This document shows, one piece after another, positions 1-11,882 of a DNA stretch of 64,000 bases. Position 1 is the first letter of the stretch. Each line of letters starts with the position of its first letter. This DNA is from Phoronis australis (lineage: Eukaryota; Phoronida; Phoronidae), in assembly GCA_002633005.1 (NCBI GenBank), contig NMRA01000678.1, forward strand, positions 65,613-129,612. The letters run 5' to 3'. The notes under the pieces were generated by a model. It worked only from the letters and a program-made list of their open reading frames with translations. It ran no database searches and was not told the origin of the DNA. The translations under genes were made by a program, and so were the position numbers.

Positions 1-2764
1 TGATCGGGTTCCGAGCCACTAACTGGGATAACAAGCCTTTTGTTTGTTAAGAACTCAAAAAATCACAAGTCTAAACAACACAGATCTAGGTTCTCCTGTC
101 TGTATTTCATGGAAGAATACTTCGAATTTATTTTCGAACAGACCCCAAACTCATGCTACGGTCCTTGGTAAATTGGCCTGCCGAACTTTGTAGGCTACGG
201 TGTGCCCAAATACCAATAAATTCGTAACAGCGAAATAAAACAACACGTTTTTATAGGAACTCGGTGTATTTTAAGGGTTTTACATCGAAGTTTGATGATT
301 TATTGGTGTTAAACGATGAATTAAAACGATAAGCTGACACCAGTAACCCGTGTTGTGAACTGCTGAACAGACTGCGCGTGAAACCAATGACGTCATTGGA
401 TAATTTCAACACCTCCGTCTGCTGTCAGGTGTCAGGTAACGCAACCGAACGTGCTGTTATCGAGTAGAACTACTCGATCTAAATTGATACAAAATAGGTT
501 GTTTTTTGGGTGGCATGTTCCTTTAAAGGTTACGCAAAGAACAGTCGGCAATAGGACGGTCCCTGGTTACGCAGCGACACTTGAATCTCGCGGTATTTAC
601 AGACAGAGCAGGAACATCTGTCAAGCAGTTGCATAGACTTGTTTTCACACTATTGGAATTTTTCATGTTCTTTGTTGCGTTAATTGTATTTGACCTTCCA
701 ATGTCAGCGAAGTTTTACAGCTTTGGGCTGGAACTCTGATGGCAGAAATTGGATTAACTTGAGAACTATCCGTGGGTGCAATATTTTCGGCGTAATTCCT
801 AGAATCAGGGCGACATTTCTGAAACGAGGCCACTGTAACAACGCATTCTCTTACCTCAAGGACAAAGGAGGTTTCTATATGGGGCGTCCTCTTAAAATTA
901 ATGAGCAGGGGTTGAATTAATATTTAGCTCTGTAAATTTACAGAAAATGAGAGATACGAGAGAAAAAATTGAAATGTTGAAATTCTCGCACAATTCAAAA
1001 ATACATGTAGCTTAGAATGGTAAAAATCAGACCAAATGGCCTTGTTTTCGAGTTGTTTCCCAGACTCCTATAGTGGAGTCTGAATACAAGACAATTAGAA
1101 GCTGGACACGAGAGAGTACGCTCTGTCACAGCACGACTTATAGGGGAGATTTTGCCTCTGGGAAGAGTAGTCACCAAGTAACAGGACCATCTCGTCCACG
1201 AGTCTGCTCATCCCGATTTGTCAAGCAAGTCTTGGCAATCGGCGATATTTCGTTAGTCTACTCAAAACAACTCATCGCGAAGAGACTATTCTACGAAAAA
1301 GAGGAGCTTAACAAGTTATCAAAAGCAAACATAGTCGTTTGGTATTGCTTTTGACGCTCGACGTTTTATAATGACGTCATTCTTTGCTCGTCTGATAGTA
1401 TCGCAATATCGCCATGTGGCTAAATGTGGCGATAACTCTACCGACCAGATCTAAATAAGATTTTACACGGCAGTGTTAGCTGACGAAGTCAATGGGAAAG
1501 ACCGAATAAATGAGTGGGGTTGAGATGTAGGGAAACATTTCATGAGTACTTTCACTTGGTTATGTTTAGTTTAAGAAAATAATGTCCCAAAAAGGAATGT
1601 TTGAGTCAGACCATTAACCATTAAGAAACCGATCTCAAATTTTGTTCCCGTAGTCAAACTAGGTGTGACGTCTGGTTTTAGAAAGAACAGGAAGCTCGTT
1701 ATTGCTTGGGCTTAGGCTCTTCAAGTTGACTTGTTACAGCATGTCATCTTATTTGCCGAGCTCGGTCACGAGCAATGGCGAACCACCAGTTATTTGCCGA
1801 GCTGGTTCCCTGCATGTCCGCTAAGGGGGAAGCGGACTCAGGTATCATTTAATTCCCCCCGGAAAAAAAATTACACCGGCGTTTCTGATTGGCTGGTCGA
1901 ATTCTCAACAGGTAGCCCTTAATACGTAAGCAAACCGGGCACGACTGATGAAGGTAGAGCAAATGTGTAATGACTAGCTTGTGCTCTGTTGGTCAGACAA
2001 ACCGGCCTTTGCCTAATAATTATTGAGAAATGTGAATCGGAAAGTTGTGGCTGTTCCTTTTCGGTGTGCAGTTTTCGTAGCCTGTTGGCATTACAGCTAG
2101 AGTGTCCTTTTTGGCTATCGCGATGTCAAGCTCATAAACTGCCCAGGTCGCAGATTATAACTGTACTCGGTTTTAATACTGACGTTGGTGGCACTCTAAA
2201 CAGAAAACTTGGTTCGCACAGATGTTGAAGAGGCAAAAATCGTTCAAAGTCTGCAATTTTCTTTCTTTGTTGTAAAGCTAATCAATGACTGCCGAGAAAC
2301 CAGTGATAAAACGGGTGCTGCTGAATGATAACTGCGCGTCTCCTTTCCCCTAGCGGACACGCAGCGACGTTGGTTGCAAGACCAAACATCACTTCTTATC
2401 TGAGTAAGGAACAGGATGATACCATGTATCATTATAACCGTGGTAGCTGGACTAAATCCAACGAACGCAAGTATATTGCCGCGTTAACTTCGACCTCAAG
2501 ACGAACAGTAAGTCCGAAGACTAAAAACAGATGCTGGCATCTTTTCAAAGGTTGATTAACAAAGGTTGTGAAATTGTTGCTCTATCACGCAACTGATGGC
2601 TCAAACTTTCTACACCAGGACAAAAATGGCTTCGATTGATGCAGCCAGATGTGGCCATGCCTTGAAATAAAACCTTTTGTTGTTAATACGGTAGCACTGA
2701 ATTGTATCTTACCTACTTTTAGAAACGACTGCCAGGTGGTGTTTCGTCAAAGAAATTAATTTCT
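1..2764. other. Intergenic, no supported gene
   Basis: I found no exon with both splice sites and a sensible frame. I looked for counterparts of gene B exons 1-4 upstream of gene A and saw none. The open frames here (for example 1073-1354) have no recognisable motifs. A short motif around 2385-2415 recurs near 53410 and 60810 (AATCACTTCT followed by a GAGGAA-like core), so part of it is dispersed repeat. Confidence 0.5.
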
Positions 2765-2783
2765 AATTCATGTCCCTTGTCGC

Positions 2784-2790
2784 TATAAAA
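2784..2790 (+). promoter_or_regulatory. Candidate TATA box upstream of gene A
   Basis: TATAAAA lies 135 nt upstream of the in-frame ATG at 2925, and a CACGTG E-box follows at 2814-2819. The equivalent place in the paralogous segment also has TATAAAA (27783-27789), where it falls inside intron 4 of gene B. It could be a weak intronic promoter that became the main promoter of gene A after exons 1-4 were lost. This is inferred from position only. Confidence 0.35.
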
Positions 2791-2924
2791 CCGATCTTCA
2801 CCGGAGCTCAAAACACGTGACCTAGAAATTACAAGCCTGATAACTGAGATGTGAAGTGATTCCTGTGTTTAGGAAGAATTGTAAGTTCGCTACGATTTGA
2901 GATCATGCTCGGCACTCAGTTAAA

Positions 2925-5900
2925 ATGACCCGTCACGACGTTAAATTAGCGTTGTTTAGGGTCGTCTTTTTATTGGGTGTTATTCTTCATTTTTCAGGTT
3001 TTTCATGGGAGATCTACAACAACCGACTCTGGCATTTGATCTCTGTTGTCGTACCACAAAAGCAGAAAACTGGCGGGAAGAGTAAGTGAACGGAACAGGT
3101 TGTTGCATTTTAATTTCATGTTCTCAGACATTTAGACCATCAATTAGTTCAACTTTCGATGTATCATTTTTTAAATCGTACTGACAAAAAGTGGAATTCT
3201 AATAATGGAAAACCCAACACTACGTATTTGGCAGTTTGATTTAGTTTCAGGTTTCTAAAATTAGTTATACCACACACGTAGATATACGCTGTACAATAAA
3301 CGCACCTACTGACAGCCTCGGCCCCAAGCCTCAAGATTGCGCTGATCGGTTTAGCTAAACCGAAAGTCGCGTGCGGCGGTCTACTTTCTCTGCATTGTAT
3401 CACAGTCTCAGAATTCCCACTCACATATATATTGTTATCATACTTCACGGTAATTACCAAAATATTGAATAAAATACTGCAATATGAAGTAAGAATGATC
3501 CGATAAAACTTTTGATTAACGTAAGTCAAACTGAAATCTAAGTCACTCGTTTGGCAAACTCGATCGTTTGAAAGGCGACAATACTCGTTTCCCAGTTTAT
3601 ATACAAACAAAAGCATGCCTTCCAACAAATAAAAATAAAACAGGTTCGTAAATCGCCAGGAAAATATAGATGCAAACATCAAGATAGCTAATGCGATAGC
3701 GTTGACCTGTTTACAACTGAATATGCCACAAATCCGATTCCGGTGTCAAAAGCAGTTCGATGAGTATTAAAATTGTGTTTACCTTGTTATTATCTTTATC
3801 TGCTAATTTGAAATTTGAGAGATTAAAGAATGTCGAGCAATCACGCTATTTTGTTTTTCTTCAACTTAGATAAATTATGTGGATGAACGTTTCGGACGTG
3901 TACGTATTCCTACGCATGAAAGACATCTAGTCCAGCAAAGAGAGAGGATGGAAAATGCCAAAATGTGTGGTCGTACGACGTGTGTTGAAATACGGGTAGT
4001 GATCTGGTCTCGGCATGATCAGAGTGACGTATTTTTACTCTTATCATGCCTCGACCAAACCCCTACCCATATTTCAACGTACGTCATATAACCTATTTTC
4101 ACTTTAACAATTTTGAATCGGAGGAACTTGTGCTTTGTAAATCGCTTGTTTTGATTGCTTACGCAAATTTTATTGTCAATACTGCTGTGCGACATAATTT
4201 ATACATTTGGAACAGTGCCAGATGGAGAAGAACTCTTCAAAGCCTTCCACGCAGATGTCCAGGGAATAAGCGGTGAAATTAATTGGATCACTCAGGAAGT
4301 AACCTCCAAACTTCCGCAGCTTAAAAAAGGCAAGCCAATATTTTGTACCATTGTTACCGCTAGCCGCTTGTCACACACGATCGCACGACTCGGCTTATAC
4401 AACGGAGATATTGCGCATTATGGGTATCAACGTAGGCCAACTGTTAATTCCCATGTTTCAACATTCCGAATGGACACCCTTTTCAGTAGAGGCCATTTTG
4501 ATTTACATTATCAGCCGTAAATACTGACTGACAGATTGTTGTTAGTCTCGGGTACACGCTGGTGCAGGTGTGAGCTACCTCAAAACACCAACGAAACCTT
4601 GAATGACTCAAACACCGATCTTGGATCATTATTCCGTTGTAATGTTGGGCGATACCTGAGAGTTATACTGTTGTGAATCTTTACCACTATGAAAAATGCC
4701 CTTAAGTTCTGAACTGGTGTCCTGTTTCACTGAGCGCACGCAAACTGATAAGTCGTTCCAGGCAAACAAACGACAGATAACCATATTTTTTGTATGGGGC
4801 GCAATGCCTCCAACATACTTCAGGTTTTACGTCTATTTACAAGTTCAATTATTTCTTTGTAGACGATCTGCCACCCCCCGTCGAGGTTCTGAAGGAGATA
4901 GCCGCCATCCAATACATGACTGATAAGATTTCAGTGGACGTCTATGACCTCAGCAAAAGCGCTGTAGGCTTACACTGTAAGTTGAATTTGTGACATCGCA
5001 CCTTTAAAGTTTGAAACTCGTTTCCCGGCATGGCTTACAACTGTTTATCGTAAGTACAGGTTGGCAGGGGAGATAATCAACCTTGCCGTGGTATCAAAGC
5101 CGTGTGTTGGAAGTTGAATTTGTATGCTACGTATTGTAAGTTGAATTCATAACATTGCACCTTTAGTTCTTTAGGATCCAATTCCTGTCGTAAGTACGAC
5201 TTACACTTACACCAACTATTCAGATACTTCTGTCTGAAATTTAAAGCAGTATAGAATCAGAAGCTTGAAAGTAATCCAGGAAAAAACACATATTTAAACT
5301 TATTGTAAGATTTATATGTAACCAACTTCGGAATCATCATACCCCTATCTCGGAAATGGCCGATTGTAATTTGAACCCACGAAAATACCCGAGGTGTTAC
5401 GAATTATGGCTTTCCGCAATTTCATTTATTTGCGTACGTTTTTCCACCCAAAGGGATTCAGTTGGAATTGAATTTTTGTGCTTTCGTGCTAACTTAATTC
5501 GTGTATCCATTTCACCTTAATATTGCACTCTACGCTACCGACATAGAACAAACTGAGCTTAAAGTTGTATTGAGCTCTGTTTAGCTGGATACAAACGAAA
5601 ATCAAATTGGGCCTTTTACTTTCATAACATCGGTTTCGCGATATTCCATACCGTGAGACAACTCCGTTTCCTTTACCATCAAGAACATCGGAACCACCAG
5701 GGACTTGAGGAAACGCTTCAAAGTTTATTGGTGTTGGCCAACCCGAAAATGACGAATTCAAAACTGACTAGTGTACATATTGATTGAGATGTAATCGGGA
5801 ATAGAATACTATCACAGTTAGGACGGGGATATCTTGAGACCGATCTCATGAGAGTAAAAACTCTATTTTTCGGCATTCCTTTTCTGGCAAACAAAAGCAA

Positions 5901-6764
5901 TGCATCTTGAAGTTCGAGATCAGAGGCTGGATTTGGGGTCGAGTGCACAGGCCTGGCAATGGTGTATAGTAGACGTGTCTTCACGTTACAACGAAATCAA
6001 GGCACAAACCTAATGAACTGCAAAACTCTTCATACGCTCAAATTTCCCGAACGTCAACTTCTCGGGAGAATGGGCGGCGAGGCATGACGAATGAACAACA
6101 ATGAATTGAAAACAACGGCCAGGCGAACTGCAGCATTTTTCAGCGAACGTAAAAAAAATCCCACACGTATGAATACTTTGAGCCTATTAGCAGTATACAC
6201 TTATGTCACATTTCAGCGTACCTAACCAAGGGTGGCAAGGACAACCCTACCCCCGAAAAGAAGGTTCTGTCGGAGTTGCGCTCTTTGATTGACGAACTTT
6301 CTGCACTCAAACGTTCTCACTCCAATGCTTTGGGAAAGGTAATTTCTGTATGTTCACGCAGTATAATAGTTCAGTTACATAACACAGACTGACCAAGCCT
6401 TTTTTGTTTTCTTCTATACCAATAAAATTTATCCTTGTATGAAATATTACCGGTTTGGCAGGACGAACATTTTAACTACTCGCTTCGCACACTCCGTTTT
6501 AAATTTTTATTATTAAGTATCATTTTGTGCAATGACTTCTGTGTTTTGACCTCTTGAATGGACTAAGTCCACGTTTTAGCTTTCAAAATCGACTTTGATA
6601 TCTACGCTTTTTCTTGGTAATCGCTCTGCCAAAAGTAACTTGTTATCTCTGAACTTTAACAGGCGAAGGAGAGAGAAGACTTTTTGACCTTGGAAAATGA
6701 CAAAGAAGCGGACCGGAAGCGTCGTAGCGTACTTCGTGAGACGATGAAAGCTAATCGAAAGTAA
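2925..6764 (+). CDS. Gene A: 5'-truncated paralogue of the secreted helical family, possible new signal peptide
   Basis: Five exons: 2925-3081, 4216-4329, 4863-4976, 6217-6338 and 6663-6764 (609 nt, 202 aa). From 2998 on they match exons 5-9 of gene B in order, length class and phase, for example SWEIYNNRLWHL (exon 5), DVQG and EI.W (exon 6), PPVEVLKEIA (exon 7), LRSLIDELSALKRS (exon 8) and RKRRSVLRETMKANRK (exon 9). Exons 1-4 are absent. Sequence upstream of 2998 that is intron in gene B is here in frame with an ATG at 2925. It reads MTRHDVKLAL followed by a hydrophobic run ending LHFSG, which has the shape of a signal peptide. The exon 6 donor is GC (AAAAAG|GCAAGC). No frame is broken. A AATAAA follows at 6927. 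The family is unrecognised. It may instead be a pseudogene, or the true first exon may lie elsewhere. Confidence 0.55.
4216..4520 (+). other. Read-through alternative end of gene A exon 6
   Basis: If the GC donor at 4330 is not used, the frame stays open past the exon boundary to a stop at 4518-4520. The equivalent region of gene B also stays open, to 29640. Both extensions share GKPIFCTI near the start and VSTFRMDTL near the end, despite small indels between. This may be a retained-intron terminal exon, or simply homologous intron that happens to be open. Confidence 0.3.
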
Positions 6765-6926
6765 ACCGATTAGTCGAGAACGTGTTTCCGTTGGAATCGA
6801 GTTCACGTTCGGATGTCAGAGAAGACCGGAAACTCCTTACACAATTGAAACACATTGGGGATTAAATACAGATACTTGAAGATTAACCAACTTACTAACA
6901 TGGGTTCATACAAATTTCACTCTAGA

Positions 6927-6932
6927 AATAAA
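6927..6932 (+). terminator. Poly(A) signal of gene A
   Basis: AATAAA lies 163 nt after the gene A stop codon, in a context (CTCTAGAAATAAA) repeated after gene B at 31919-31924. Confidence 0.55.
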
Positions 6933-7074
6933 ACATTTTCAAAGTATCAGACGTTTGTTTTAGTGACGACTAAAAATCAAAATTGTACACGATCATTAAC
7001 AACATTTACAAATCCAATGTGTTTCCTAGTCAAAGTAGATGTGTTTTGATCCTTTTTAACTATCCACTCTATTA

Positions 7075-7375
7075 CAAATTACCTGCAAAATTACCTGTCG
7101 CAGACAGGGTAAGAGACCATGTGCAGCTGCACCAATCGTCTCACCACACCACCACAACAGAAGACGCAAACTTTCAAAACTGATGTTACCCGTTAGCTGT
7201 TGTCTTTGCAGTCGCCTCTGTATGCCCCTGCACCAGCTTGAGGCGCAGGTCGCAAATAAAATTCCAGAGTTCAGGGTGATGGGGATCCCGTCGCCAAAGG
7301 TAGACAATCTCGTTTTGATGTTGACGGTGGAAGAGTGCTTAACCAAAAGCTTGATATCGGAGACGTACAGATTCA
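7075..7375. other. Insertion specific to duplication copy 1
   Basis: The paralogous segment runs directly from the equivalent of 7070 to that of 7376, so about 300 bp was inserted here or deleted there. The insert is richer in G+C than its flanks and has an open frame on each strand (7183-7383 + and 7346-7056 -). A splice-like CTTTGCAG is at 7204-7211. No domain or terminal repeats are recognised, so its origin is unknown. Confidence 0.4.
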
Positions 7376-8411
7376 GACATTGAATTATTTTGTTAAAACA
7401 CCTGTTCTAAGTGGGCATGTACATGTGCATGTTACATGCGTTATTCTGAATGTACGCGCAAAAGGAGCCTCAATACGTGCATGGCAGTAGCAATCGTCAT
7501 TTTACAAAGACGTTTTAGTCAAGAGTAATCGAAATTAAAGTTGCATGTCATACTCGTGCACAAAATTAGCCACGATCAGATTGAGGGAGAGCAGAAGGGG
7601 CTCGGGTTCCCTTCTAAGGACGCTGACAGCATACCGCTCCCACCCCCTTCCAGCTTCCTAGATCCGCAGGAGTTAGCAGTCACCAATCTCTTCTTCAAGG
7701 AAGGAATCAACAATTGGTCGGACTTCAAACCACGGAGTTCTAACTTGGTGGTCGGACTTCAAAATTGGTTAGCCGGTACCTCAAAACAAGATGTTCGCGC
7801 CCCAAAAAATGGTTAGCTAGACCTGAAACGGTTTGGCCGGTGCCCAAACACAATGGGGAACAAATCACCGATTTTGAACAAAACAAACAAACAGGTACTA
7901 AAAATAAACACTAGATGTCACTTAAATCTTTCCATTTAGAGCTAGTCTCTGAGGAAGTCCCACCATTGTGTTTGATAACCGTTCAACTGCTTGCAGCACC
8001 GGCCATCGTGTTTTGAAGTGCGGCCAACTCGTTTGGTCACCGACCATCTGGTTTTGCATTCCAGCCGATCGGTTTTCAAGTCCGATCAGTTCTCTCGGAT
8101 GCACATTGCCCCTCACTCACTTTTCCCGTATCTCGGACACATTTCTGTACGCGTGGACGGTCCAACCCTGCTCCCGCACATAGTGTTCTGTGCCCCTCGG
8201 TGCCACTTCTCTCTTCACGGACAAAGTTGTCAATAAAGCTGCCGACTGGTTTTGGTTGCTGTCTTTTCTCAATGGTTTATTTCAGTATCGTGAAATATGT
8301 TCGCGAGACGCGAGAAGTGATCCTGGATGGGGAATATGCGTCCGCGACTGTGGAATAGCTTGCGCGAGTGGGATTTTGTTGTCGGGCAATTAGCCCTAGC
8401 CGTGCGCGAGC

Positions 8412-8705
8412 ATAGAAGTCTAACTGCCTTGCCTTAAATTATTTTTTTTCACGGGATTCAGTCTTGTTTCGACAAAGTTTGAGTCCGTAACAAACAACCT
8501 CTCCGCTGAAGAAAACAGTTTCGATGTAATCAAGGTATAAACCATAAGTACCAGCAAATAGTTTTGTCCGACTTTGTCTGTGCCAAAATGAAGAGGAGCC
8601 AAACCGAGGGCGGGGTTCTACACGGTCCTGCCCGACCTTGGTACGCCATTGATATTGAGAGCGAACACAAGTTAACCACCTGGTACTCTCCAGCGTCCTG
8701 CAGCA
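8412..8705 (-). other. Insertion in copy 1 with an open frame on the minus strand
   Basis: Copy 2 lacks this stretch: there, GCCGTGCGC is followed at once by the equivalent of CAGTGAACAAGTCCC. The insert is open on the minus strand from 8915 to 8439 (158 codons), ending in GGTACTTATGG-like coding text and a run of A residues. The A-rich end would fit a retro-inserted fragment. No family is recognised. Confidence 0.3.
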
Positions 8706-8905
8706 GGCCTTTCGCAGTGAACAAGTCCCACCGTTGGCTCCTCCAACCCCTGTGCGGGACTCTCCTGGTCGTCTCGACAGTGATTTTACACCAAAAATTT
8801 GAAAAAGATCCAAATTATGATATTTGAAAAAATCAACAGATGACATGGATAATAGCGAATTGACATAGGCCTCCCTTCCACGCAGACACAACCAAAACGA
8901 GATAC

Positions 8906-11882
8906 ATGTTAACAAGGTATCCGCGGGCTTAGCTCGATTACGTATCCGGGAGTTTATTTGACAATTGCAGAACTGTTGCTTTATGCGACTGGGGTATATT
9001 CAATCGGTAATGGCCTGATTTAACGTTCCCGAATTTTGACAGCCAGTTTTCCCCACTAAATAACTGGCATCAAACTGGTTCTCGAAATGCGGGCACGTTA
9101 TATCAGCCTATTCAATCAATAAAAGTAGTTCTAGGCGCTATACTAACAAGTGACTGTTCTAGCAGCCGTCTTCTTCGACGCTAATTATGCTTTAATGTAA
9201 AAGAGGTTCGTCCCAATAATTTCGACCCGTGTATTCCTGGTACTGCTGTTGCAGTTGTAATTTATCTGTCCTATGTTCACTCCGGTCCGATAGTAGTATT
9301 TTTTTGCGCTACGGGCCCAAGTTTCATTTTACAAATCATACGCCATGGGTCAAACGACTCATGAAATGGACTGGGGACATGTGGAAACGGAGCAACTTTG
9401 ACTAAAGATTAATTGTTTGACACTATCTGTTTTAGATGGCTTCAAAATTCTTGACATTGGTGCGAGAGAGCCCCAACATTTCGCGTAGAATACAAAATAG
9501 GCCAGTAAATAGAATGTCACTACGGAGACATCAAGATATATTTGCAACATGTACATTTTTTAACGCATACTACTCGACGAACTAGAACATGGATTTTTGC
9601 TTTTCACAAAGTCTGTTTTAATTTGGTACTGAATAACAACGTTTCGCCAATTGATCTATCGCATGCTCCGCCCCCTTGCCTAATGTCGAGTAACAAACAA
9701 CAAATTTTACCCGGCAACGTTTTGTTTGTCAGGTAAAATGGCGGCTTGGAAACGAAGGCGTGTCACCAATGATGAGTTCTATATGGTCCGTTAAGCCGTC
9801 ACTCAAATTCCGGGCTATAGGTCAATTCGAGCGCATGACATAGCGAAGGTGGGAGCGCCGAAAGGAAGGTAACTGGGTAGATGTTCGCAGAAAAAAATGA
9901 GGCCGTGAACCCGGGATTCGACTTGGTAACACAATGGTCTCATCACCCGTGTTTATTAATTAGCTGTTAATCCAAATACAAAGAGTGACACTGTGGCGAT
10001 AACGTGAAAGTCGGAGAACATACAATTCATTTGCATAGTGAAACTGCTATCAAGCGTGCCAAATATTTTGAGTCCGTGATTACGACTGCCGAGAAATCGT
10101 GCGAGATATACAAAAAACTATCCACTTGGATAACTATAGACTGCGACATCAGGCAGTACATTACACCGGTGGCAGTTTTAAACGATTCGTAAATACATGT
10201 AATCACCGATAATGCGAAAAAGCACTGTCCGAAGTATGAGAATTACGGCCAATGACGCTAAAATCGATGTCCGAAACTCGAGAAATATGGTGAATGCCAA
10301 ATTCGACAGTGTCCAAAATTTCAAAGTCAAAAAAGTTCAGTTTGGGGCTGGGTTTAGGTGTCCGAAATTTGGGAGACCGTCCTAAATTCGGGATTTTAAC
10401 GTAAGTCAGTATGAAAAGGCCTTAAGAAATGCGTGACTTCCTTGTAAGCGTATTATTCACGGTATGATGATAAGAGCAAAATCTGACTGCTTTTATCCGA
10501 AAAGGAATTAGACATAGTGAAAGTAGCATCTTGTTCAATTTGTGTTAGAGTATGAAGGTAAACCGTGTTCTGCGTATCCACATTGATTTTATTGTTGTGC
10601 CTCCAAAATTTTGTTAATTTCAGGTTCATTTCTTTTCATTAGCATACATTATTCGAGTGAGAGAAAGTGTCACCCGTATTACATTATTTTTTCTTTCCCA
10701 TGCGAGAGGTACTTGGTATGTTTCTCGCCGGGTCCCTACGTGCGGCTACTGACCACATAGCGGCACGCAGGGAACCAGCGAGGGTGTGCTTATCTTTGAG
10801 GTCACGTGCACAGTTCATGGGCCCGTTCCAATAAACTTACTTAAGTTTATTTTTTACTTAAGTCTAAGATTTTTCTCAACTTTAAAACTTTGAAGCTTTC
10901 GCATCTGGTAAGTTAGACAAACTTATAAGTCAAAAACTTGTGATCACTTTCTTAGAACAGACAAATTGAAGTTTTATCTCAAAATTGACTTGAATTTAAG
11001 ATTTGTCTAACCTAGAACCCATGTGCCCAAGTGTTTTCTGATAAAACATTTAACTATTGATGGAGTGGGGGTGCTCTTACAGACTCGGCAATGATTATTT
11101 TTAATATGAGTGATTTGCCTGGGGTTTCTTGAAACACCTCTCCATCCATATTTTAAGTTCAACTAATTAACCGAAATAGTTGAAGGAAATGATATTGATA
11201 CATAATACAGTCCATGTTAAATGAGTAAATGGTTGCATTTGAAAACATTCCACTTGCTGTTTTACTACGCAGTCACAATATTTTAAACCCTTGAGCTTCT
11301 CCGTGTTAAAAGATGCTTTCCTGAAATGAGTGGGGGAAGTGAAGCATGCCTTAGGGAAGTTGTACCTGAACAAATATCGTGAACATTTGGGTTTGTGGGC
11401 TTGCTGGCATAAGTGTATTTTCCACACCAGACGCCCACTACCCCCTTTTGAGAATTCCCAGTTATAAGTGCCTACTATCCTTTACCTGTCTATAGTATTT
11501 ACCAGCCAAGTGTTATGCAAGAAAAATGTTTTGCAAGAAGTTATGCATGACTGGAAGTGTGTTCAGACTGGTATCAGTAACCAATGTAAACAAGCGTGGT
11601 AATATTCCTTTCACTACTCAGACAATTGAGATAAGACAGACAGTGCTCTCTTAATACAGCTACATCCCACATATTTCCAAATCCCAGAAATCTTTTCAAG
11701 AAAAATTTTCTACAAATCTAATGTTGTGCCCTTATGCAATCAAAAAATACCAGCAAGTTTTTGGCAGATTTTCAAAGGTCCTTTTCAGACGTGCTCCTTG
11801 TGTCTGTGATCTTTGAACAAACAATTGCTCAAGGACTGATACCAGCAACTATGAAACTGATACTTGGCAATATCAAATATCA
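8906..11882. other. Intergenic with small foldbacks
   Basis: Apart from the broken frame at 9738, no gene is supported. A hairpin is formed by GTCCCTACGTGCGGCTA and its imperfect reverse complement at about 10732-10782. A segment beginning GGGCCCGTTC at about 10819, rich in CTTAAGT and ACTTAAG, extends to about 11030 and has the look of an AT-rich MITE. Confidence 0.35.
9738..9872 (+). pseudogene. Exon-like ORF with one internal stop
   Basis: An ATG with purine at -3 (AAAATGG) opens MAAWKRRRVTNDEFYMVR, then a TAA at 9792-9794. The same frame continues for 25 more codons (AVTQIPGYRSIRAHDIAKVG and so on) to a second TAA at 9870-9872. A donor-like AAG|GTAACT sits at the end. The text looks like a basic, coding-derived N-terminus disabled by one nonsense codon. 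Product unknown; chance cannot be excluded. Confidence 0.3.

Larger units (their letters stand above)
2765..8905 (+). repeat. Segmental duplication, copy 1 (gene A copy)
   Basis: This block is collinear with 27760-33300, including introns, 3' UTR and about 2 kb of downstream DNA. Shared landmarks are the TATAAAA block (2784 and 27783), exons 5-9, the AATAAA, the stretch beginning GCACAAAATTA (7558 and 32254), and the closing CAACAGATGAC block (8834 and 33235). Relative to copy 2 it has insertions of about 300 bp (about 7075-7375) and about 290 bp (about 8412-8705). Overall divergence is clear, except over exon 9 and the 3' UTR. Confidence 0.8.

Noticed and set aside
3164-3682. 172-codon open frame on the minus strand
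   Set aside because: It lies in an intron of gene A, and the homologous intron of gene B (about 28180-28700) has the frame broken several times, so it is not conserved as coding.
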